A DNA stretch of 64,000 nucleotides from JAWPMT01 sp965242775 (lineage in GTDB: Bacteria; Bacteroidota; Bacteroidia; Cytophagales; Cyclobacteriaceae), in assembly GCA_965242775.1 (NCBI GenBank), contig CBDETI010000027.1:1-64000 (forward strand), written 5' to 3'. The translations under genes were made by a program, and so were the position numbers. This document shows, in pieces, positions 38,601 to 45,537 of the stretch (its first letter is position 1; each line of letters begins with the position of its first letter). The notes beneath the pieces were generated by a model. The model made no database searches and was not told the DNA's origin. It saw only the letters and a program-made list of their open reading frames with translations.

Positions 38601-41600
38601 GCTAACGGTAGATGTAGACCTACCTGGTAGTGGTTTTGGCAACTTCGGCGTGAATCCATTTAATACCACCGGAAACACTTTCGCTGATAATCCACCTACC
38701 ACCCTTGAACTTGGTGACCTTAACAATGACGGTAACCTTGACGCAGTAATCGGGGGAGATAACGCGCTTCTTATCGCGTTCAATGCCGGGGGGAGTCTTG
38801 TGGACGCCACACCTACCGCTTCCTCAGGAACGATGGTTTTCCCCGCAACCCCTGGCTACATAGATGATGCTGCCCTGGGAGATATGGATGGCGACGGTGA
38901 CCTGGATATTGTTTTCAAACACCGGGATGGCTACAATGAAGCATTGACTATCTATTATAATGATGGATTTGCCGGTACCTTCCAGTATACTTCCAAGACG
39001 ATCCTCTCGTCTGCAACGGGGGCCTTCGATGATGCCAGAGTAGCGGTGGCCGACCTGGATGGCGACGGTGATCAGGACATGGTTTTGGCTTTTGATAATG
39101 TCGCTTACAGGTTCGATAATTACGGAGGAGGGTTTTCCTCTAACTCTTTTGCCTCTGTTGGTGGTACTATAAACGATGTTCAAATTGAGGATATCGATGG
39201 TGATGGTGATCCGGATGTGGTGATATCAGCACAAGGAACCTACGCCTACACCTATCTAAACAATGGCTCGGGTGCATTTACGGTGGACGAGACGATCACG
39301 ATAAATGGTAATTTCTTCACATTAGCCGATATCGATTCCGATGGCGACCTGGACCTACTTTCAGTGTCCCTGGCTTTCAACAAGTTTTATGCATTTGACA
39401 ATGATGGATCCGGTTCCTTTACTGCTTCAGCAGAAAGCATAGCTGTTACCAACCCTTACTTCCTTGATGTGGGCGACCTGGACGGTGATGGAGACCTTGA
39501 TGTAGTGGTGACGACTGGATCCTCGGAGCAGGCCGTTCAATTGGTCAATGATGGGAGTGGATCATTCACTTCCCAAGCTATCATTGGGTTTGATAGCCCC
39601 AGAGGTGTCCGCGTAGGTGATATCAACGATGACGGCAACCAGGACCTGGTTGGTGTGGGTGTGACCAGCGCCACTAACCTGATAGGGATCAATGCAAGCG
39701 CACCCACAGATGTAACGATTGGATTTATCGACCCTGCTGAGACCATTGATTTAAGTGTGCCAATTGGCACACACATTGGCGCCTTCAACGTGACGGATCC
39801 TGGTAGCTCTGACCATACTGTGGAGTTCGTTGCTGGAGACGGAGACGAACACAATCCTTTCTTTACACTTGCCAATGGCAATTTGCGTATTAACGCGGAC
39901 CTAAGAAGGTACACTGGCCTCGATGAGATCAACCTCAGGGTAAGAGCTACTAACGAGTTCGGCGTAGCATTCGACAAAACGTTTGTGATAGCAGTTTCCG
40001 GCGCAGTAAATGATCCCAGCCCTGCTAGTTTCGAAGCAACCGCACAGCTAAGTTCTGCCGATCGATTAAGAGATATTGCCTTCGGAGATATTGATGACGA
40101 TGGTGACAAAGACCTCATTCTTGCGACGGATGGTGGCGGAAAAGTTTGGTTGAATGATGGCAGTGCCGGGTTTGCCGATTCAGGCATGAGCCTCGGTAGT
40201 TCCGCAGTTCTTAAAGTAACGCCCGTGGATGTAGATGGCGATGCCGATATCGATGTTGCCTTCACCGCTAGCACTGGCGTTACCATCTATCAGAATGACG
40301 GAAGTGGTTCATTCAGCTTGCTGCAGTTAATAAGCAATAGCAGTGGCTATAACGACGTGAAATTTGGTGATTTTGATGGCGATGGGGATGTTGACATGTT
40401 CGTCGGACGCACCTACTCACCGGGCCCATACAGTCGTATTTATACAAACAACGGAGATGGCACTTTCCAATCAGCCAAACTCACCAGTATTTCAGGTACG
40501 ATCACCGGAACTGATTTTGCCGATATGGATAATGATGGCGATCCGGATCCAATCTTATTTGTATACGATTCCGGATCCAAATTCGTGGCCCTCAATAATG
40601 ATATGGGTACAGGTAGTACTATACCGGTTCTGGAGAGTGTCGCCCTTGCGCAATTCTCTTTTGGTTATGACATTGCCGATCTGGATGGTGATGACGACCT
40701 GGATATAATTACTGCATCGACGACAGATCCAAGATTGGTGACCAACTTAGGAGGTACCTTCACAAGTGCCAGCATCAATATTCCTGCAAATGATTTTGCC
40801 ATTGGTGATGTAGATGGCGATGGCGACCTGGATCTTTTTGCTCAAGGATATTATAATTCGAACCCATCCTTAAGTGGAGATAAGGTATTTATCAATGATG
40901 GTTCGGCAGGTTTCTCTAGCTCGATCACTTTAGGCCTGCTCGGTTCAGCAACCCTTGGGGCCAGTAGTTCCGAGGGAGTACTGGAAGATCTTGATGGTGA
41001 CGGAGACCTTGATATTATTGGGTTTGGCACCAGCTATTTCAGACTGGATGTCTGGTTCAATAATAACGCCCCTACGATAAGCGCTAATAGCACCACAATT
41101 TCGGAGGACGTTTCGAATGGAGCAACCGTATTTAGCAGTGTTGGCAGTGACACAGATGGCGATAACCTGACTTTCACCATCGATAATGGCAATGATGACG
41201 GAGTTTTTGCAATCGAAGCATCCACAGGCAAGATTACCATCTCGGATAATTCGAGCATTGATTTTGAGACAACCGAATCATATACTTTGACGGTCAGTGT
41301 GACTGACGGTACTGCCAATGCAAATGCTGATTTTACGGTAAATGTTTCCAATGTCAACGAGAGCCCCACGTTGGACAATGAAAGCGCGACAGTCAGTGAG
41401 GATGCTACGGTCGGCACTTCCGTGGTGACTATGTCGGGCTCTGACGAAGATGGAAATACGTTGACCTACTCCATTTCCGATGGAAATACCTCTGGCGTAT
41501 TTGAAATAGATGAAGATACGGGTGAAGTTACAGTTGCCGACAACAGTTCGCTGGATTTTGAAAATACCGACAGCTATACGCTAACCATTGATGTAACCGA

Positions 41601-44349
41601 TGGTGTGGAAACGACCAGCGCCACCCTGACCATAGAAGTGACCGATGTGAATGAATCGCCTTCGCTGGTCGATGACTCGGCAAGCATTGTCGAGAATAGC
41701 GCCAATGGAACCTCCGTCGCGACCCTGACCGGTAGCGACCCTGAAAACGGTACATTGACCTATAGCATTACCAGCGGAAATAGCGATGGCGCCTTTGAGA
41801 TTGATAGTTCCACAGGAGAGGTTACTGTGGCCGATGGCGAAGTGTTAGACTTTGAAACGACTGACAGCTACTCCTTGACCATACAGGTTACCGACGGCAC
41901 TAATACCGATACAGCGACTTTGACCATTACTGTGGAAGATGAAGACGAGGCTCCAGCAATTTCCAACGATACGGCAAGTATTTCTGAAAGCAGTGTAAAC
42001 GGAACATCTGTGGCAACGCTTTCCGGTAGTGACCCGGAAGGTGGTACCTTGTCCTACAGCATTACGGATGGAAACAGTGACGGTGCATTCGACATAGACA
42101 GTTCGACAGGAGAAGTCACTGTTGCCGATGCGGGCGCATTGGACTTTGAAACTACAGACAGTTATACACTCACAATAGAGGCAACTGATGGCACCAATAC
42201 GGGTACAGCTACGCTTACGGTAACTATAACCGACGAGGATGAAGCTCCTGCTTTGGTGGATGAAAACGCGAGTGTGGCCGAGAATAGTGGCAACGGGACA
42301 GTCGTTACGACGCTTTCGGCCAATGATCCAGAGGGTGGTACTGTCGCCTACAATATTACTGGCGGCAATACCGATGGTGTCTTTGCGATTGATTCCTCAA
42401 CTGGAAAAGTCACAGTTGCCGATGCCAGCAAACTCAATTTCGAGGCGACATCAAGCTATTCTCTTACCGTCGAGGCAACTGATGGCACCAATACACAGAC
42501 CGCAACGCTGACAGTTTCTGTAACGGATGTCAATGAGGCTCCTACCATGGCAGACGAATCTGCTGGCATAGCCGAGAATAGTGCTGTTGGGACGGCCGTT
42601 GCCACAATGGTGGCTACTGATCCTGATGGTACAGCCTTGACGTATAGCATTATTGGTGGCAATGACGATGGTATTTTCGCCATCGATGCTTCATCGGGCG
42701 AGGTTACAGTTGCGGATGTTACGAATCTGGATTTCGAGATTACTAATAAATATGAGCTAGACATTCAAGCAAGCGATGGCACCAACGCCACCACCGCTCA
42801 ACTTGTTGTCTCGATTAGCGGTGCGGACGAGGCTCCAACTATTGCGGATGCTACTGCGAGCATTGTGGAAAACAGTGGCAATGACACGGCAGTGGCTACC
42901 ATGACAGCCACTGATCCAGAAGGGGCTAGCCTTACTTATAGCATAACGGCTGGCAATACGGGCAATGCTTTTGCTATCGACAGTTCTACTGGGGCAGTCA
43001 CGGTGGCTGATGCAACCGCACTGGATTTTGAAACAAATCCAACCTTCGCAATAACCATAGAGGTAAGCGATGGTACAAATAATTCTACCGCTGTTTTAAC
43101 AGTCACCGTCACAGATGTGGATGAAGCTCCTGCGCTCGCCGATGTTACTTTCAGCGTCGACGAAAACTCGGATAATGGTACGGTTGTGGGAACGGTCACC
43201 GGTACTGATCCGGAAGGTGGTTCGGTCACTCACAGCATCACAGGAGGCAACGATGCTGGTGTGTTTGCGATTTCCGATGCTGGTGAAATCACCGTAGCAG
43301 ATAATACGGCGCTTGATTTTGAAACCACGCAAAACTTTGATTTAGAGATAACAGCTTCTGATGGGACCAATAGCTCAACAGCCACGGTGACCATTGAGGT
43401 AAATGATGTGGACGATGGTGAAACGGTCTTGTTTTCAGTTGACGGTACGGTTACCAACTCCGCTGGCAGTCCAGTTTCAGGAGGTGTTGTATCCATCATC
43501 GATATTACAGACTTTAGCAATGCCACATCGACTACCATAAGTAGTGAAGGGAGGTTTGATATTACCGATGTGCCATCAGGTGAATATACCTTGTTGGCTA
43601 TCCCTACAGACGGATCGCTCGTACCAACTTATTTGGGAGGACAGTCACCTGTCTTGAATCCTTCTGCTACCTTCGAAACGATCAACGTTCGCGGGAATGT
43701 AACTGGCGTGGCCATTGCTGTGGCAGATAAACCCACTTCCGCCATTGATGGTATTACTGGTAGCGCGGAGATAGTGTTCCAGGCGATTGCCACTGCCGGA
43801 AGATCGAAGATCGTGGAGGGCCGTGTCGCCAACGGAGATCCTGTTCCAAATACCCTGGTCGTGCTCTACGATGCCAATGGTGAGTTTGTAGCCAGTGCTA
43901 CCACAGATGCCGATGGGTTTGTCACATTCAGCGAACTTCCTGATGGTGAATACACCCTGACCGTAGAAATACCAGGAGTGGGCAGACAATCGATTGACTT
44001 AAGTGTTGAAGAGGGGTCGGAGACGGAGGTCACAGGTATGATTGGTACCGACGGCATAGATTTAGCCATTGAGGAACCACTTTCTGCATCCATTGAGGAT
44101 GAATCCATCGTAAATGTCTATCCAAATCCGGTGGTGGAAGTTTTAAACATTGAAATTTCAAACGATTACCGTGGGCAGGTCAGGTTGCAGATACTCGGTT
44201 TGGACGGCAAACTGGTCGTAGATGAAGCGCTGACGAAAAATGCTAAAGTCCTTACAATTTCCAGGGAATTGACGTTGAAGGCAGGTATTTACATGGCCAA
44301 TATCAAATTGGGTACAAAAACAATAACCAAGCGCCTTGTGAAAAATTAA
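32680..44349 (+). CDS. 3889-residue T9SS surface protein with six FG-GAP propellers and cadherin-like repeats
   Basis: Order of parts: an unusual basic N-terminal extension (residues 1-63, rich in Lys and Arg), a hydrophobic Ala-rich export segment (about 65-84, ending PVSAADT), one cadherin-like domain, then six blocks of seven FG-GAP/VCBS motifs of the DxDGDGDxD type (about residues 187-534, 637-984, 1087-1437, 1547-1884, 1987-2337, 2447-2794), with one cadherin-like domain between each pair. Then come eight cadherin-like repeats (about 2797-3582) with the DFET motif, two carboxypeptidase-regulatory/CNA-B-like domains, and a T9SS type A tail (VYPNPVVEVLNIEI to KRLVKN). All 42 motifs are calcium-binding candidates, so the fold is integrin-alpha-like. 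It is likely a cell-surface or released adhesin, rigidified by calcium. The TIGR03032 gene is directly upstream in the same operon. Confidence 0.9.
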   Translation: MKVNPIGTYYQLVAKYNKYHRQLNKAIKDKSFWRYTVKKRQILVKRLRKLERKLQSLRPELGLKHAAAAMSLAAVLTAAPVSAADTAVEARPEVAERAEMPLMLSSSSVSLYAPIGTVVGSLSGGTTYDLQASGDTQDDHNSFFTVNASNELVVNANLHLAGSSTLRVYVEGTAFTITLADYPTTQAPFGAGQTSGLAGAPLTPLVDLDGDGDLDVISNYDGSGYTFYSNAFDSSQGYFASSSIGSNPSTAAALFDIDGDGDLEFAWQVSGNVQVVDPSLGTVAANTNPFSSFYALAIGDIDADGDMDLVAAGTNQFMVFDTSDPNMGSLANVSSAVLGFYPREVQLADMDADGDLDVVITTSEKVLVYRNLGGGSFDATGHTVVSGDNNYSSYYSDTRRNYYFNGATLGDIDGDGDVDVVSSQFGYQDLWQNSSGTSGLSFSRVAIGYYNAGDYSYNQYEGASLVDIDGDGDLDLVSFASFGDGIFKNNGSGAFTPSSDPISLPTGVLFADIDLDGDLDAVGSNAGGYIYLAQASADPTSLDLAPVANTFPRVGTVIGSLSAVDPDSPSVAFSLAAGAGSDDNHLFSIAGNKLLAAQDLTILARNTFDVRIQASDGGGGSLENTFTISISTHTGIGTLGSPQSFAGSSVTDAKFVDIDGDQDLDLILNSSTGAGSVVEFDSGTTSATTFNQFCSGTSTNLYSAQIAIGDLDGDSDLDLAVVSPNNTHDAPVLIGSGYTANGYGLGSGHVDVAIGDLDQDGEDEIIAIKANTTTIFERSGTASGSFQSLATFAFGGNELELADLDGDNDLDIFINDNTSYKIIENQGSNNFATSSTIHNVNFNCVGTHPALEFALGDFDGDGDVDVIMGPNHNNTYLFKLTNDGSANFSSQFLSVGFTAAASGVTDVDLFDFDGDGDLDITLANPGGDNYLLANCLSGAFFTLSSVSLGSNAFSIDFGDIDGDGDVDLLLGKVGNAEVLYNTLSDDPTDITIQLAQDPFPKVGQNIGLLTSVDSDGPGATFSLASGAGDDDNNLFKVSTGLGQGVLSIKEDLNPLARNSFNIRVRVVDGGGGSFEKALTVTIPLANPPITFDDTSNANTLANGNNRDIALADMDGDGELDFIVSDALGSKNYIIANDGSGNMGNLIASFGTIGYNVEALALSDFDDDGDLDIITAGPGNRIWEVESEYLATAGGNVISLSQSTFGTSGDDLAIGDLDGDGEKDILVPRGNFSGLRLYQNNNVSGTFTVGTSIGGSWNAVAIGDLDGDDDLEAIAIGASGLVRLTIDTSGINTTSIGTVTPGTGSSNAMDLELGDLDGDGDLDIVAVGPYYGRQILLNGGTGTFTSVAFPTSSVTISTTDMDLVDMDGDGDLDIIMANRHSPGNPNPILVNDGSAGFSFSPLSPFNGIAHTVDFGDLNSDGTVDMVFGGNGTDAVIHGSFSTAPSDIAIAGGDNLFEKEIGQVIRTFSVTDPNQGSGHTLNLVSGTGDTDNGLFTIQGNDLVLNADVRGFNAGTKTFNVRISATDDDSNTFEKSFVVQSPGAAPTPAPGSFLQASGTFGGDQQSYTTHTADFDGDGDLDIFVGGVESFLLLNDGCGSFTQSSIAIYGDQTIYDSQIADLDGDGDVDIVLLDGADYFTVLENDGSAGFTQSSLAYFEQAKKFQLGDLDGDGDIDIFAISDNGNLGAAYLNDGSQDFALGGASTFPQADELRLTDFDGDGDLDVVLAGENDGFVHVHYNDGGGIPYFTAAASFSSTTAVNTLALGDLDNDNDLDVVLGSANNGNQFFFKVSGSLSSTGSFGYSHVRGIGIGDMDNDGNLDIVNANFALNDNNVYGITSAGGPFVKGFDSFGQGSSYDVAIGDFDGDGDNDIFFANRYQDGLYFNEPIPPSEVYLSNSSIDPFKGFGLEHIQFTNNGAAGSMFAYELVAGNGDDHNGFFTIKDDKLLANSDFANANVAEAKIRVKVTDVTQSVSSTHELTVDVDLPGSGFGNFGVNPFNTTGNTFADNPPTTLELGDLNNDGNLDAVIGGDNALLIAFNAGGSLVDATPTASSGTMVFPATPGYIDDAALGDMDGDGDLDIVFKHRDGYNEALTIYYNDGFAGTFQYTSKTILSSATGAFDDARVAVADLDGDGDQDMVLAFDNVAYRFDNYGGGFSSNSFASVGGTINDVQIEDIDGDGDPDVVISAQGTYAYTYLNNGSGAFTVDETITINGNFFTLADIDSDGDLDLLSVSLAFNKFYAFDNDGSGSFTASAESIAVTNPYFLDVGDLDGDGDLDVVVTTGSSEQAVQLVNDGSGSFTSQAIIGFDSPRGVRVGDINDDGNQDLVGVGVTSATNLIGINASAPTDVTIGFIDPAETIDLSVPIGTHIGAFNVTDPGSSDHTVEFVAGDGDEHNPFFTLANGNLRINADLRRYTGLDEINLRVRATNEFGVAFDKTFVIAVSGAVNDPSPASFEATAQLSSADRLRDIAFGDIDDDGDKDLILATDGGGKVWLNDGSAGFADSGMSLGSSAVLKVTPVDVDGDADIDVAFTASTGVTIYQNDGSGSFSLLQLISNSSGYNDVKFGDFDGDGDVDMFVGRTYSPGPYSRIYTNNGDGTFQSAKLTSISGTITGTDFADMDNDGDPDPILFVYDSGSKFVALNNDMGTGSTIPVLESVALAQFSFGYDIADLDGDDDLDIITASTTDPRLVTNLGGTFTSASINIPANDFAIGDVDGDGDLDLFAQGYYNSNPSLSGDKVFINDGSAGFSSSITLGLLGSATLGASSSEGVLEDLDGDGDLDIIGFGTSYFRLDVWFNNNAPTISANSTTISEDVSNGATVFSSVGSDTDGDNLTFTIDNGNDDGVFAIEASTGKITISDNSSIDFETTESYTLTVSVTDGTANANADFTVNVSNVNESPTLDNESATVSEDATVGTSVVTMSGSDEDGNTLTYSISDGNTSGVFEIDEDTGEVTVADNSSLDFENTDSYTLTIDVTDGVETTSATLTIEVTDVNESPSLVDDSASIVENSANGTSVATLTGSDPENGTLTYSITSGNSDGAFEIDSSTGEVTVADGEVLDFETTDSYSLTIQVTDGTNTDTATLTITVEDEDEAPAISNDTASISESSVNGTSVATLSGSDPEGGTLSYSITDGNSDGAFDIDSSTGEVTVADAGALDFETTDSYTLTIEATDGTNTGTATLTVTITDEDEAPALVDENASVAENSGNGTVVTTLSANDPEGGTVAYNITGGNTDGVFAIDSSTGKVTVADASKLNFEATSSYSLTVEATDGTNTQTATLTVSVTDVNEAPTMADESAGIAENSAVGTAVATMVATDPDGTALTYSIIGGNDDGIFAIDASSGEVTVADVTNLDFEITNKYELDIQASDGTNATTAQLVVSISGADEAPTIADATASIVENSGNDTAVATMTATDPEGASLTYSITAGNTGNAFAIDSSTGAVTVADATALDFETNPTFAITIEVSDGTNNSTAVLTVTVTDVDEAPALADVTFSVDENSDNGTVVGTVTGTDPEGGSVTHSITGGNDAGVFAISDAGEITVADNTALDFETTQNFDLEITASDGTNSSTATVTIEVNDVDDGETVLFSVDGTVTNSAGSPVSGGVVSIIDITDFSNATSTTISSEGRFDITDVPSGEYTLLAIPTDGSLVPTYLGGQSPVLNPSATFETINVRGNVTGVAIAVADKPTSAIDGITGSAEIVFQAIATAGRSKIVEGRVANGDPVPNTLVVLYDANGEFVASATTDADGFVTFSELPDGEYTLTVEIPGVGRQSIDLSVEEGSETEVTGMIGTDGIDLAIEEPLSASIEDESIVNVYPNPVVEVLNIEISNDYRGQVRLQILGLDGKLVVDEALTKNAKVLTISRELTLKAGIYMANIKLGTKTITKRLVKN
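33300..41020 (+). repeat. Six blocks of seven calcium-binding FG-GAP motifs
   Basis: Reading the translation, each block between cadherin-like spacers contains exactly seven D-[LIMFV]-[DN]-x-D-x-x-x-[DE] motifs, 42 in total. The seven-fold count fits complete seven-bladed propellers. Blocks are about 1.0-1.1 kb each. DNA identity between blocks is low, so the duplication is old. Confidence 0.85.
41068..43425 (+). repeat. Eight cadherin-like repeats of about 97 residues
   Basis: Each unit has an [SA]-I-x-E-[ND]-S start, a G-[NS]-x-x-G-x-F-x-I-D core, TVADxxxLDFET, and ends V-x-D-[VE]-[ND]-E-[AS]-P. Repeats differ by many substitutions. They probably form a calcium-stiffened stalk that carries the propellers away from the cell. 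Confidence 0.88.
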
Positions 44350-44376
44350 AAATCAGGTGTTATGTGATCTGTGATA

Positions 44377-45495
44377 TCAGGTCAATGAATTGTAAAACAC
44401 CTTTTCACTGACGTTGGTCCAGGTGGAGACTTGCCGCTTGAATGCAGCGAAGGCTTCATATACCTTTCGGCTACTTTGATCTCTTTCGGTGAGTTCGGCT
44501 AAAACCTCATCAGTGTTTGCCTTCAGGGTCTGTAGTACCTCTGTAGGGTAAGGTTTGACCTGGACCTGGCCTTCTTCCAGGATCTTGGCCAAATATTCGC
44601 CGTTTTTGGCATCGAATTCTGCCATCATCCAACGGTTTAGGCGTAAGCATGCCGTCCGTACTATTTCTTGCAGATCCTCTGGTAAGGACTGGAACTTGGG
44701 TTTGTTTATAATCATCTCCAGTACTGGACCGGGCTCGTGCCAACCCGGGAAATAGTAATATTGGGCAACTTTATGGAAACCCATTTTATAATCGTGGTAG
44801 GGGCCGATCCACTCTGTGGCGTCAATAACACCTCGCTCCAGGTTGGTATAAATTTCGCCTCCCGGAACCAAAATGGGCGTGCCTCCTGACTTTGCCAGCA
44901 CCTTACCTCCAAGGCCGGGAATTCGCATCTTCAAACCTCGGAGATCTTCGATTGTCCTAATTTCTTTGTTGAACCAGCCACCCATTTGCACGCCAGTGTT
45001 TCCACATAACACAGGCAACAGGTTGTAGGGCGCGTACAACTCTTCCCAAAGTGCCTGGCCACCACCGGAAAGGATCCATGAACCCATCTGCTGAGCATTC
45101 ATCCCAAAAGGAACGGCCGCAAAAAACTGAGAGGCGGGCAGTTTGCCAGCCCAATAATAGGCGGCACCATGATTCATCTCTACGGCGCCGTTACTGACTG
45201 CATCGAACCCCTCCAAAGCTGGTATTAATTCACCTCCTCCATAAACCACGATTTCAAGGCGACCTCCCGACATGCGTTTTACCCATTCGGCCATCATTTG
45301 GCAGCCTTCGCCTACAACTGGAAAGTTGGGCGGCCAGGTGGTGGTCATCTTCCAGCGGATGGTCTTGTTAAAATTGATATTCGCAGCGGGGGCGTCTTTT
45401 TTGTCAGGTTCGTTGCACGCGACGATAGCACTGCTCCCAAGTACACCGGCAGCCGCCTTTTTTACAAATTTTCTGCGGGAGTTGGTTGTAGACAT
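44377..45495 (-). CDS. TRAP-type dicarboxylate/keto-acid binding lipoprotein, Tat-exported (DctP family)
   Basis: A 372-residue solute-binding protein. The start is taken at 45495 (MSTTNSRRKFVKK), which gives a twin-arginine signal (RRKFVKK) followed by a lipobox IVAC with the lipidated Cys27; an upstream in-frame ATG at 45534 would add 13 unlikely residues. The mature region has DctP-family segments such as TTWPPNFPVVGEG, LRGLKMRIPGLGGKVLAKSG and GVIDATEWIGPYHD, closest in type to binding proteins for keto acids such as TakP. Normally DctQ and DctM membrane genes are adjacent. None occurs here: an OmpA-family gene is immediately upstream, 42 bases away, and a convergent giant gene lies downstream. 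It may work with permease genes elsewhere, or have another role. Confidence 0.87.
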   Translation of the reverse strand: MSTTNSRRKFVKKAAAGVLGSSAIVACNEPDKKDAPAANINFNKTIRWKMTTTWPPNFPVVGEGCQMMAEWVKRMSGGRLEIVVYGGGELIPALEGFDAVSNGAVEMNHGAAYYWAGKLPASQFFAAVPFGMNAQQMGSWILSGGGQALWEELYAPYNLLPVLCGNTGVQMGGWFNKEIRTIEDLRGLKMRIPGLGGKVLAKSGGTPILVPGGEIYTNLERGVIDATEWIGPYHDYKMGFHKVAQYYYFPGWHEPGPVLEMIINKPKFQSLPEDLQEIVRTACLRLNRWMMAEFDAKNGEYLAKILEEGQVQVKPYPTEVLQTLKANTDEVLAELTERDQSSRKVYEAFAAFKRQVSTWTNVSEKVFYNSLT

Positions 45496-45537
45496 GATTC
45501 GAAGATACAGGAGTCTCCTTGAATCAAAAAGCACCGG

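Noticed and set aside
45500..45530. TTTTTG-17-TATCTTCG on the minus strand as promoter of the TRAP binding gene
   Set aside because: The start of transcription would fall on the start codon itself, and one base is off consensus.
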